DNA of 64,000 nucleotides from Dehalococcoidia bacterium UBA6627 (lineage in GTDB: Bacteria > Chloroflexota > Dehalococcoidia > UBA2979). Shown here piece by piece: positions 43,113-52,700 of the stretch; within the stretch, counting starts at the first letter, position 1; every line of letters starts with the position of its first letter. The notes under the pieces are model-generated. The model was not told where the DNA came from. It saw nothing but the letters and a program-made list of their open reading frames with translations, and did not search any database. The stretch is from positions 1 to 64,000 of the forward strand of contig DKLZ01000022.1 in NCBI GenBank assembly GCA_002455955.1, given 5' to 3'. A program made the position numbers and the translations under genes.

Positions 43113-43787
43113 ATGACCGTCACTGACCACAACCCATTGGTGCACATTGGCGTTTTAGCCTTGCAGGGTGATTTCCAAGAGCATGTAGCAATGCTGCGCG
43201 TTGCCGGTGCCGAAGTGTCTGAAGTACGCACCTTGTCACAATTATCCTCCGTAGATGGCCTCGTGATCCCAGGTGGTGAAAGTACAACCATCGCACGCCT
43301 GTTGGTGGCATTTGGATTAATGGAACCACTTCGAGAAAGAATAGAATCCGGATTACCGGTCTGGGGTACTTGTGCTGGAGCGATTCTTCTTGCTTCTGAT
43401 GTACCTGGGCTCGACCGGCCTCCACTAGGTTGTGTAGCAATGACAATCGAAAGGAACGCGTTTGGTACGCAGGTCGACTCCTTCGAAACCGAACTAGCGA
43501 TAGCGGGCCTCGAAGAAGTTTTTCATGCTGTATTTATCCGAGCACCAGCGATCAAAGACGTTGGGAAAGGTGTTGAAGTCCTTGCCAGACTCGAAAATGA
43601 CCAGATCGTTGCGATACGTGATGGCTCGTTACTCGCTACGTGTTTCCATCCTGAAATAACAGAAGATCCACGGTTGCACGAATTATTCATCTCAATTGTT
43701 CGAGATGCTGTTAGTCAAGGACAAGCCAATAAAAGTCATTTGCTCGAGTCGCAGTTTGTCACAGGTAGCGGAGATAATCGTGACTAG
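43113..43787 (+). CDS. pdxT: Pyridoxal 5'-phosphate synthase, glutaminase subunit PdxT
   Basis: The class I glutamine amidotransferase subunit that feeds ammonia to PdxS. 224 residues. The motifs are GVLALQGDFQEH, IPGGESTTIARL, WGTCAGAILLA with the nucleophile Cys, and CFHPEITED with catalytic His and Glu. ATG 43113 with AGGGG just upstream gives the family N-terminus; the longer frame from 43056 overlaps pdxS. It is co-transcribed with pdxS. Confidence 0.97.
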   Translation: MTVTDHNPLVHIGVLALQGDFQEHVAMLRVAGAEVSEVRTLSQLSSVDGLVIPGGESTTIARLLVAFGLMEPLRERIESGLPVWGTCAGAILLASDVPGLDRPPLGCVAMTIERNAFGTQVDSFETELAIAGLEEVFHAVFIRAPAIKDVGKGVEVLARLENDQIVAIRDGSLLATCFHPEITEDPRLHELFISIVRDAVSQGQANKSHLLESQFVTGSGDNRD

Positions 43788-43796
43788 GAGTACAGT

Positions 43797-45422
43797 TTGA
43801 ACGATTCTGACTCAGAAGCGATTGCTTTGCCAGAACCCACAGACGAAGAGCGCAACGAAATCAATCTATTGATAGAGTGCCTACCGCTTCGGATACAGGC
43901 TGCGGCTGCTCGTATTAGAGGAATGGCAGGACTGATCGAGGTAATACTAGACATCGGACGTGTTCCTAAAGCTCGTTATCACGAGGGAACAGAAGTAGCC
44001 CTTGATATTCACGAGGTAACCGAACAAGAGCTTGACCAGACCGTCGCTCAACTCTCGGAGTTTGGAGAGGACAATAGAGCCGGCATCGAAAGAACCTTAC
44101 ATCGAATATCAGCCATTCGTAACAGGCGTGGATCGATAGTCGGACTCACGTGTCGGGTGGGTAGAAGTGTTTCAGGATCTTCTAGTGCAATTCGCGATCT
44201 CGTAGAATCCGGTCACAGCATTCTGCTTTTGGGACCGCCCGGCGTCGGTAAAACAACGATGTTGCGCGACGTAGCAAGAACTCTTGCAGACGATCTTGAG
44301 AAACGGGTTGTGGTGGTTGATACCTCGAATGAGATCGGAGGCGACGGCGATATCCCACATTCAGGAATTGGTCGTGCCCGTCGTATGCAGGTAGGGCGAC
44401 CAGAATTGCAACACCGTGTAATGATAGAGGCCGTCGAAAATCACACTCCAGAAGCAATCGTCATAGACGAGATAGGAACCGGACTAGAAGCTGAAGCCGC
44501 TCGAACTATCGCGGAGCGAGGAGTGCAGCTGGTAGGAACGGCACACGGAAACACTCTTAATAACCTCATGCAAAATCCGACGTTATCGGATTTAATCGGC
44601 GGCATCGAATCAGTAACTCTCGGTGACGACGAAGCGCGACGACGTGGGACTCAAAAAAGTACTCTGGAGCGGCGTAACCCTCCTACTTTTGATTGTTTAG
44701 TTGAGATCCAGTCGTTCGACCGTGTCGCAGTCCATGAAGATGTCGCGAGAACAGTAGACGCATTATTACGAGGTTTCGAAGCTGAAGCTGAATTACGAAA
44801 ACTCAAGGACGGTAGCATTGAAACAGTCCACAGAATGCCTCTCCAACCTGACAACCACATGCACAATTCTAATCCGAATGGCGATCAAGTTTCCTCGCAT
44901 CAGTTGGCACCTGCGCCCAGCGGTCTTGCGAAGAGAATCCTTCCCTTCGGTGTCAGTCGCTCACGGCTTGAGGCAGCAATCGCCTCTACTCGATCCGGAG
45001 CCACAATTGTCGACTCGGTCGAAAGTGCTGATTGCGTAATAACTCTCCGACCTTACTATCGTCGCCGAAGTGGTCCTTTACGAGGAGCCCAAAAAAGAGG
45101 AATCCCAATTTATGTGTTACGCAATAACACGGGAGCACAAATGGAACGCCAGCTTCTCGCAATGAAAGGAACTGATACGGAAGATGACCCGATGACAGCA
45201 GCGATGCGGGAGGTAGAAGAAGCAGTCATAAGCGTAGCGCACGGAGGTGCAGAAAACGTCGAGTTAGCACCACAAAGCGCCTACCTGCGACGCCTGCAAC
45301 ATGAGCTTGTTCAGCGACACGGTCTAAAGAGCACATCGCGCGGCAGCGAACCATTTCGCAGAGTAACCGTGGTACAAAGGCAATCACCGATCCCTGCAGA
45401 CCCATGGGCGCCTAATAGATGA
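43797..45422 (+). CDS. SpoIIIAA/Ycf45-like AAA ATPase with R3H domain
   Basis: 541 residues. The N-terminal segment of about 110 residues (LPLRIQAAAARIRG) matches the Ycf45-type start, followed by a RecA/AAA-like ATPase with Walker A GPPGVGKTTMLRDVA, VVVDTSNEIGGDGDIPH and Walker B EAIVIDEIG. The C-terminal third has a PFGVSRSRLEAAI segment and an R3H-like nucleic-acid-binding motif (RRLQHELVQRHGLKS..GSEPFRRV). Cyanobacterial and plastid relatives are known but their function is not established. The start is TTG 43797 with GGAG upstream. It lies nine bases after pdxT and ten bases before tmk. Confidence 0.85.
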   Translation: MNDSDSEAIALPEPTDEERNEINLLIECLPLRIQAAAARIRGMAGLIEVILDIGRVPKARYHEGTEVALDIHEVTEQELDQTVAQLSEFGEDNRAGIERTLHRISAIRNRRGSIVGLTCRVGRSVSGSSSAIRDLVESGHSILLLGPPGVGKTTMLRDVARTLADDLEKRVVVVDTSNEIGGDGDIPHSGIGRARRMQVGRPELQHRVMIEAVENHTPEAIVIDEIGTGLEAEAARTIAERGVQLVGTAHGNTLNNLMQNPTLSDLIGGIESVTLGDDEARRRGTQKSTLERRNPPTFDCLVEIQSFDRVAVHEDVARTVDALLRGFEAEAELRKLKDGSIETVHRMPLQPDNHMHNSNPNGDQVSSHQLAPAPSGLAKRILPFGVSRSRLEAAIASTRSGATIVDSVESADCVITLRPYYRRRSGPLRGAQKRGIPIYVLRNNTGAQMERQLLAMKGTDTEDDPMTAAMREVEEAVISVAHGGAENVELAPQSAYLRRLQHELVQRHGLKSTSRGSEPFRRVTVVQRQSPIPADPWAPNR

Positions 45423-45432
45423 AGGCTCAGTA

Positions 45433-46077
45433 TTGAAAATGCTGCCAGCACGCTCAGAAGGTTTATTTGTAACGCTAGAAGGCGGCGAAGGTGCGGGAAA
45501 ATCAACCCAATTGAAAGCCCTCGCGAATCGAGCTCGAGTGTTAGGTATAGAAACAGTAACCAGCCGCGAACCCGGTGGAACTCCTCTGGGAGAAAGCTTG
45601 CGAAATATTCTGCTTAACGCGAACGATAGTGAAGTTGACCATCGGGCTGAACTACTAGTATTCGCGGCATCTCGAGCACAGCATCTAGCAGAATTAGTCC
45701 GACCCGCCTTGGAACGTGGTGCGCTGGTAATTTGCGATCGGTTCTCTGATTCGACTATCGCTTACCAGCAATATGGACGCGGCCTCGATCCAGACATAGT
45801 AGCCACCTCTATCGAATTAGCAACAGATGGCCTAAAGCCAGATTTGACGATCTTGCTCGATGTCGAATCACACGTTAGTCGAGAACGAACGACTCTGTCA
45901 GATGACTACCTTGAGCGAGCCGGGATTGAATTCCACGAGCGTGTTCACGCTGGATTCGTTTCATTAGCAGCCTCCGATCCTGATCGCTGGATCGTAATCG
46001 ACGGAGCAATAGCGCCAGACGAAATAACCGAGTTGGCTTGGAACCAAATCAGTAAATATTTAGATCAAGCAACATAA
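45433..46077 (+). CDS. tmk: Thymidylate kinase
   Basis: Phosphorylates dTMP to dTDP. 214 residues. P-loop GGEGAGKSTQ, the TSREPGGTPLGESL region, DRFSDSTIAYQQYGRG (DR(F/Y) motif with dTMP contacts) and LTILLDVES. The lid segment RERTTLSDDYLERAGIEFH is family-typical. TTG 45433 and ATG 45439 are both possible starts. It is last in the pdxST-ATPase-tmk gene run and faces the thiolase gene. Confidence 0.96.
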   Translation: MKMLPARSEGLFVTLEGGEGAGKSTQLKALANRARVLGIETVTSREPGGTPLGESLRNILLNANDSEVDHRAELLVFAASRAQHLAELVRPALERGALVICDRFSDSTIAYQQYGRGLDPDIVATSIELATDGLKPDLTILLDVESHVSRERTTLSDDYLERAGIEFHERVHAGFVSLAASDPDRWIVIDGAIAPDEITELAWNQISKYLDQAT

Positions 46078-46121
46078 GATCTGCCTGAAAACAATTACCG
46101 ATAATGATCCTACTCAGACCG

Positions 46122-47297
46122 TTAGCTGACACGTTCGAAAATAGTCGCTATACCTTGACCGCCACCAATACAAAGCGAAACAAGACCATAACGACCGCCT
46201 GTCCGTTCTAGTTCATGCATCGCCTTAACCGTGAGGATCGCCCCAGTAGCACCTACTGGATGTCCAAGAGCTATCGCGCCACCATTAGGATTCGTCTTAT
46301 TGATAGGTAGATTGAGTACGGTCGAACAGGCGGCTGTAACCGATGCAAACGCTTCATTGAGTTCGATTACGTCCATGTCTTCAATCGTGAGGCCAGACTT
46401 TTCCATGACTTTTTCAATTGCAGGAATAGGACCGCTTCCCATCAACGAAGGCTCCACTCCAGACTCAGCACGTGCTATTAAGCGGAGACGAGGCTTCATT
46501 CCTAATTCAAGTGCCTTTGATTCAGTAGTCACAACCACTGCCGCTGCTCCGTCGTTGATACCGGACGAGTTACCTGCGGTCACACTGCCACCATCTCGAA
46601 ACACCGGACGTAGTTTTCCCAGCGTTTCCATCGTACTCGCCCGTGGATGTTCATCCGTATCAAAAGTAAGAGTCTTACGGCCCTGACGAACTTCAATCGG
46701 CGCAATTTGCTCTTTAAAGTATCCGGCCTCGATAGCAGCAAGAGCGCGTTCCTGTGACCTCATCGAATACTCGTCTTGTATTTCACGAGAAACTTCGTAT
46801 CGTTCAGCAAGATTTTCGGCAGTCTCACCCATTAAGATGCTGTCGAAGGGGTCGGTGAGCAGATGCATAGTACCGTCTTCGAGTTTGTCATGACCGTACT
46901 TGTAACCGTAACGACCTTTACGCAACAAGAAGGGCATCATGCTCATGTTTTCGGCGCCACCTGCGACTATCACTTCCGCGTCACCCGTCTGGATCCACCG
47001 TGCAGCCGTATTGATCGCTTCCAAGCCTGAGCCGCAGATTCGATTCACAGTGTAGGCAGGGGTGCCCACTGGCATGCCACCCTTTACTGATGCGTGGCGA
47101 GCTATATAACCGTCCTCCGCGACTTGACCGACACATCCAAGAACAACCTGATCGACTTGCTCGCCATGAATTCCTGCCCGCTGGACAGCCTGACGAAACA
47201 CATGAGCAGCAAGATCTGAAGCAGGGGTCTCACTCAGTGCTCCACCAAACGTACCAACAGCAGTACGAACACCGCTTGTAAGGACGACACTCTCCAT
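46122..47297 (-). CDS. Acetyl-CoA acetyltransferase (thiolase)
   Basis: 391 residues. Catalyses reversible condensation of two acyl-CoA or thiolytic cleavage. The nucleophile Cys is in RICGSGLEAI, the second Cys in CIGGGQG, and the His in NPNGGAIALGHPVGATGA (catalytic GHP). AGGAENMSMMPFLLR is the tetramerisation/CoA region. ATG 47297 gives the family start (VVLTSGVRTAVGTFGG); the longer frame to 47384 is not family-like. It may act with the acyl-CoA dehydrogenase elsewhere in this window, although they are not linked. Confidence 0.95.
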   Translation of the reverse strand: MESVVLTSGVRTAVGTFGGALSETPASDLAAHVFRQAVQRAGIHGEQVDQVVLGCVGQVAEDGYIARHASVKGGMPVGTPAYTVNRICGSGLEAINTAARWIQTGDAEVIVAGGAENMSMMPFLLRKGRYGYKYGHDKLEDGTMHLLTDPFDSILMGETAENLAERYEVSREIQDEYSMRSQERALAAIEAGYFKEQIAPIEVRQGRKTLTFDTDEHPRASTMETLGKLRPVFRDGGSVTAGNSSGINDGAAAVVVTTESKALELGMKPRLRLIARAESGVEPSLMGSGPIPAIEKVMEKSGLTIEDMDVIELNEAFASVTAACSTVLNLPINKTNPNGGAIALGHPVGATGAILTVKAMHELERTGGRYGLVSLCIGGGQGIATIFERVS

Positions 47298-47437
47298 TTT
47301 GATTCCCCAAGGTCTAGCGAAAATACTGAATCTTAAGCGAAATGGTATATCTGAATTACAGGCACGTCCAAGATTAATTATCAATATTTAGATCGACTTG
47401 GTTTGCTGCTCGTAGGAGCGGTTCCTAGACTCACTAA

Positions 47438-48328
47438 ATGGGTTATTCACATAGCGTCATGATCGACGTTCCAGCTACTACCGCAAACCTAGGTCCAGGC
47501 TTCGATAGTCTTGGCTTGGCTCTAGATTGGACAGCGCGCTACCAAGTCACGGTTAGCGATGAAGAGCTACCTGCTGCAAACAGTCCAATTGAACACATGA
47601 CAGCCACCGCCGTGCGGGCGTTGTATCAACAAGAACGCACTGAAGAGCCGACCGGTTTAAGTATTACCTATGAAGGTGACATCCCTATAGGGCGCGGCCT
47701 TGGCGTTTCTGGATCAGCTCGTGCTGCAGGTCTTATTGCTGCTAACGAATTACTTGGCAAACGGCGAAAACTCGAAGACCTGGTATCTCTAGCTGTTCGT
47801 CTAGAAGGGCATGGCGATAACATCATTCCGGCGATGTTTGGTGGCTTGCGAGTAGTAGTCGATGATGACGACGGGGTTATTCACTTAGGTATAGACCCGC
47901 CAACTAATCTCGAAATAGCTTTACTAATACCTCATTTCTCAATGCCTACAAACGAATCTCGCAAACGGTTACCCGAACGCCTGACACGTAGTCAGGCAGT
48001 TCACAACATAGGTAGAGCGGCTTTACTAGTAGGAGCCCTAACCCAAGGCGACTACCAATTTCTGGCGAAAGCAACAGAGGACATACTCCATCAGCCTGCA
48101 CGCTCGACACTGTTTCCCGCGATGTATGCATTGTTTCAGGCAGCACGTGACGCCGGTGGATTAGCAGCCTACCTATCGGGCGGTGGTTCTACCATAGCGG
48201 CGTTCGCGATCAAGGGTGAGGGAAAGAAAGTCGCGAGTGCGATGCGAGAAGCAGCTAGTGACCATGATTTAGAAGTCGCGGCACGTGTGTGTCAGATGAG
48301 CTCTACTGGTGCGAAAGTCATAGAATAA
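47438..48328 (+). CDS. thrB: Homoserine kinase
   Basis: GHMP kinase of threonine synthesis. 296 residues. The N-terminal VPATTANLGPGFDSLGLAL is diagnostic. The ATP loop reads PIGRGLGVSGSARAAG rather than the usual GLGSSAA, a small variation. GHGDNIIPAMFGGL and the C-terminal LSGGGSTIAAF complete the set. lysC follows 16 bases later; no homoserine dehydrogenase or threonine synthase is next to it. Confidence 0.95.
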   Translation: MGYSHSVMIDVPATTANLGPGFDSLGLALDWTARYQVTVSDEELPAANSPIEHMTATAVRALYQQERTEEPTGLSITYEGDIPIGRGLGVSGSARAAGLIAANELLGKRRKLEDLVSLAVRLEGHGDNIIPAMFGGLRVVVDDDDGVIHLGIDPPTNLEIALLIPHFSMPTNESRKRLPERLTRSQAVHNIGRAALLVGALTQGDYQFLAKATEDILHQPARSTLFPAMYALFQAARDAGGLAAYLSGGGSTIAAFAIKGEGKKVASAMREAASDHDLEVAARVCQMSSTGAKVIE

Positions 48329-48344
48329 AAATAGGAAGCTTGCG

Positions 48345-49568
48345 ATGGAACGCATCATCCATAAGTACGGTGGCTCATCAGTAGCCACGCCCGAACATAT
48401 CAAGCGTATAGCTGATCGCTTGGAGTCGCGGCATAGGAATGGCGATGAAGTTGTAGCTGTAGTTTCAGCAATGGGATCTCGCACAGATGAGCTGTATGCA
48501 TTAGCGGAACGGATTACGAATTCACCTGAGCCTCGTGAAATGGACATGCTCCTTTCAACTGGCGAAATGGTAACCAGTACATTGTTATCAATGGCTCTCC
48601 ATGAACTAGGTGTGGAAGCAGTGAGCTTAACTGGAGCACAGGCAGGTATTCGGACTACGGCAGTGTTTGGTCGGGCGAGAATCGCAGACATCCAAACAGA
48701 GCGACTGGAGAAGGAGCTCAATAGAGGACGAGTCGTAATAGTAGCTGGGTTTCAAGGAATGACGGAAGATGCAGATGTAACCACTTTTGGTCGGGGTGGT
48801 TCGGACACTACAGCAGTTGCGCTCGCTGCCGCTTTGGATGCAGACCGCTGCGAGATCTTCACGGATGTTGCAGGTATCTATACCGCTGACCCGAGGGTCT
48901 GTCCGAAGGCAAGACCGCTTCAGGAGATCGGTTATGAGGAGATGCTGGAGATGGCAACTACTGGAGCACGTGTAATGCATGCTCGGGCAGTTGAAATCGG
49001 TGAACAATATGGTGTTGCTATTCGAGTAGCAAGCAGCTTCGATGAAACTGCGCAAGGTACGTTGATCCATGGAGACTTGACAATGGAACAGGGAAATAAA
49101 GTCCGCGGTATCGCACACCAAAACCATATAGCCAAAGTTACGGTCCGAGGCGTCCCTGACCGACCCGGTATAGCGGCGCACCTCTTTGAACCATTGGCTA
49201 CAGCTGGCGTCTCGGTCGACACGATAGTGCAGAATGCTAGCGTAGAAAAACTTACCGACATGACATTCACTGTCGCACCAGCGGACCTCGATAGAGCGCT
49301 ACAAGTAGTTCAAAGTGCTGAAAATGAAATAGGGCCAGCAGAGGTAGTCTCAGATCCCAACCTAGGAACAGTTTCTATAGTCGGAACAGGTATGGCATCA
49401 GCACCAGGATTCGCAGCGCGAATGTTCCGGACTTTGTACGAAAACAAAGTGAACATTGACATGATCTCAACAAGCGATATCCGAATTACCTGCGTAGTCG
49501 CTTCTGAACAGGTTGATGAGGCAGTTCGCTCTCTACATGACGCTTTCGATTTGGACCGAGAAGACTGA
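48345..49568 (+). CDS. lysC: Aspartate kinase
   Basis: The first step of the aspartate family, feeding lysine, threonine and methionine. 407 residues, single-function. The kinase domain starts IHKYGGSSVATPEHI with VSAMGSRTDEL, TTFGRGGSDTTAVALAAAL and DPRVCPKARPLQEIGYEEMLEM (in pieces). Two C-terminal ACT domains (from about residue 265: VTVRGVPDRPGIAAHLF, then VSIVGTGMASAPG) bind feedback amino acids. It is in an operon with thrB. Confidence 0.97.
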   Translation: MERIIHKYGGSSVATPEHIKRIADRLESRHRNGDEVVAVVSAMGSRTDELYALAERITNSPEPREMDMLLSTGEMVTSTLLSMALHELGVEAVSLTGAQAGIRTTAVFGRARIADIQTERLEKELNRGRVVIVAGFQGMTEDADVTTFGRGGSDTTAVALAAALDADRCEIFTDVAGIYTADPRVCPKARPLQEIGYEEMLEMATTGARVMHARAVEIGEQYGVAIRVASSFDETAQGTLIHGDLTMEQGNKVRGIAHQNHIAKVTVRGVPDRPGIAAHLFEPLATAGVSVDTIVQNASVEKLTDMTFTVAPADLDRALQVVQSAENEIGPAEVVSDPNLGTVSIVGTGMASAPGFAARMFRTLYENKVNIDMISTSDIRITCVVASEQVDEAVRSLHDAFDLDRED

Positions 49569-49660
49569 AGATATTGCAACTTCAGAGCAGATCATCAAAT
49601 TTAGAACCTTTCTGAGGTGCCTTGCGACCGGTAGGGCGCACAGTGTAGAGTTCTTGGTCC

Positions 49661-49692
49661 GGTAACTTCGCACACAAGTTCGCGTAGTTACC
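49661..49692. promoter_or_regulatory. Inverted repeat next to a -10-like box upstream of dnaE
   Basis: GGTAACTTCGC (49661-49671) and GCGTAGTTACC (49682-49692) are inverted with a single mismatch around a ten-base spacer. They end directly before TATACAAT (49693-49700), a good -10. The repeat covers the -35 region, which has no standard hexamer. This suggests an operator, or a promoter depending on an activator. It is about 50 bases before the dnaE start. Confidence 0.55.
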
Positions 49693-49739
49693 TATACAAT
49701 TGAACAGATTAGTAACGTCAGCACACCTCGGGACTAGAG

Positions 49740-52700
49740 ATGTCGTTTGTCCATCTCCATACGCACACTGAGTATTCGCTTCTAGACGGCATGTCGAAAA
49801 TTCCGGCTCTTATCGAACGAGCAAAAGAGCTGGAAATGCCTGCACTCGCCGTAACTGATCATGGAGCAATGTATGGAGCATTAGAGCTCTATGAGAACGC
49901 TACATCCGCAGGAATCAAACCGATAATAGGACTCGAAGGATATGTAGCACCGGCCAGCCGTCATGAGAAAAAGTCGGGAGAATGGCCTTACCACCTAACT
50001 TTATTGGCACAAAACGAGCAGGGATACCGCAATCTCTTAGCGCTATCGAGCCTATCTCACCTTGAAGGATTCTACCGTCGACCTCGCATGGATAGAGAAT
50101 TGCTGGAGCAATATTCAGACGGCTTAATTATTCTGTCGGGATGCCCATCGAGTGAACTACTAAAGAGTCTTAGTAATGGAGATGAAGCTGGAGCTAGAGA
50201 AGTAGCTGGGTGGTACCGTGACGTTTTCCCTAACCGGTACTACCTAGAGGTGATGGAACACGGTATCAAAGAGTTCAGTAACCTAACCCCGAAAATAGTA
50301 AAGCTAGCAAAAGAGATGGAGCTTCCTCTCGTTCAGACTCACGACTCTCACTACGTAAAAGCTGAGCATGCAAAATCCCACGATCTACTACTCTGCATAG
50401 GCACGAATACTACGGTTCATGATGAAAAACGCTTCAAGTTTCACGGTGATCAGTTCTACCTAAAATCTCCTGATGAAATGCGAGCGCTTGCCCCTGAGTT
50501 ATCAGAAGCGATCGACAATACTCTTCTAATCAATGAGCAAATCGACTTGAAACTTGACTTTAGCCGAACTCAGTTGCCGGACTCTGGAGTCCCAGCAGGA
50601 CAAACGGTAATGGATTACCTGAAGGCCTGTTGTGAAGAAGGTCTCGAGCGCCGCTACCAGCTACCTACCGACGAACACAGGGACCGTTTACGTTACGAGT
50701 TAAGTGTTATCGAACAAACTGGTTTCGCCGAATACATGCTCATAGTACGTGACCTCGCTCGTTTCGCTCGAGAAAGATCGATACCAATGGGTGTCCGCGG
50801 ATCAGCAGCAGCCTCAATCGTGTTGTATACGATCGACGTGACCGATATCGAACCACTTCAATACGGACTCGTTTTTGAGCGATTCCTTAATCCTGAACGA
50901 CTCTCCATGCCCGATGTTGATTTCGACTTTGCTGACGATCGGCGAGACGAAGTAATCCGCTATGCGGCGGAGCGGTACGGGCGAGACCGCGTCGCTCAGA
51001 TTTGTACTTTTGGCACCTTGGGACCGAAAGCTGCAGTTCGAGATACTGGTCGTGCTCTAGGTTTATCTTTTGAAGAGACTGATCGAATCGCTCGTATGAT
51101 TCCTGACCAACTCCATATCACTCTCGACGAATCACTCAGCTCTTCGTCAGAGTTAGGTGCAGCCTACGAAACAGAGGCGGCAACCCGAGAGCTCATCGAC
51201 ATGGCGCGCAGTCTCGAGGGTGTCACACGACATGCGTCAACGCATGCAGCCGGGTTAGTGATTTCACGAGAGCCATTGGTGGAGTCAGTTCCCTTACAGC
51301 GACCTACCGGTTCCAAAGGAGATGACGCTCTACCTACTACACAGTTCACTATGGCTGATGTCGAACGCATAGGCTTGCTGAAAATCGACTTTCTCGGACT
51401 TACAAATCTTACGATCCTCGGCCAAGCAGTTTCTTTGATAGAGGAACAACGTGGTGAAAAGTTAGACCTAATGTCTCTGCCTGACGGTGACAAGGCCACA
51501 GCGGATCTACTCGCACGAGGTGAAACGTTTGGCGTATTCCAAATGGAATCATCGGGAATGCGTGGCTACGTGGTCGAACTACAGCCAGAAAACATCGCCG
51601 AACTAGCGGCTATGGTAGCCCTTTTCCGACCTGGTCCGATGGAACATATCCCTCGCTATATCGACGCTAAGCATGGACGGACGGCTCCTGTTTACCCTCA
51701 CAAAGACCTCGCGAATATTCTCGATGAGACGTACGGAGTGATCACATATCAGGACCAAGTACTGCAAATAGCTCGACAGTTCGCTGGATACACTCTCGGC
51801 GAAGCAGATGTAATGCGTAAGGCGATGGGGAAGAAAATACCATCGGTGATGATCGAGGAACGTGAACGTTTTGTAGCCGGCGGTGTAGCCCGAGGATATG
51901 AGCGTAAGCTCGCCGAAACCCTTTTCGATCTGATTGAGCCGTTTGCCGGTTACGCGTTCAACAAGGCGCATGCTTTCTCATACGCAACTATCGCCTATCA
52001 GACAGCGTACCTCAAAGCCCATTACGCCGAAGAATACATGGCTGCAGTGATGATGGGCGCAGGCGGGTCTCAGGAACGATTATCTGCAGCAATAGGCGAG
52101 TGCACTAGACTCGGAATCGCAGTACTACAACCTGATGCCAACCGATCTAATGTGAATTTTAATATCGAGCAAGCAACTGACGGTTCATCGGCGATTCGCT
52201 TTGGCCTCGCCCAAATCAAGAACGTCGGCGAGGCTGGTGTTTCATCATTGATCACCGACCGAGAGGAGGCTGGTCTATTCACTACTCTCGAAAACTTTGC
52301 AAAAAGGGCTAACCCACGCGAGGTAAATAAACGTGTACTAGATGCTCTTGCTAAAGCGGGTGCATTAGATGGCCTGGCTCCAAGAGGGACAGTGATCGGT
52401 GCGGTTGAACGGCTATTGTTATTGTCTCAAGAACAACAGCGTCTCCGTGACACAGGCCAAACATCAATGTTCGACTTGTTTGGCGATCAGGTTGACACGC
52501 CGCTACCCGCTCTCGAACTCGAACCCATGAAAATTCCCACGCCCCAACTTCTCGCTTGGGAGAAGGAGTACCTAGGAACTTACGTATCTGAGCATCCGTT
52601 CCGCAGCGTGTCCAAACACTTGAACGAGCTCTTAACCGCTCAGGCTACCGATCTCACTGAGGAGATGGTTGGACAGGAGGCGATCGTCGCAGGAACGGTC

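Noticed and set aside
49569..49660. Terminator after lysC
   Set aside because: No stem followed by T run was found; the inverted repeat further on abuts a -10 box and is better read as promoter-linked.
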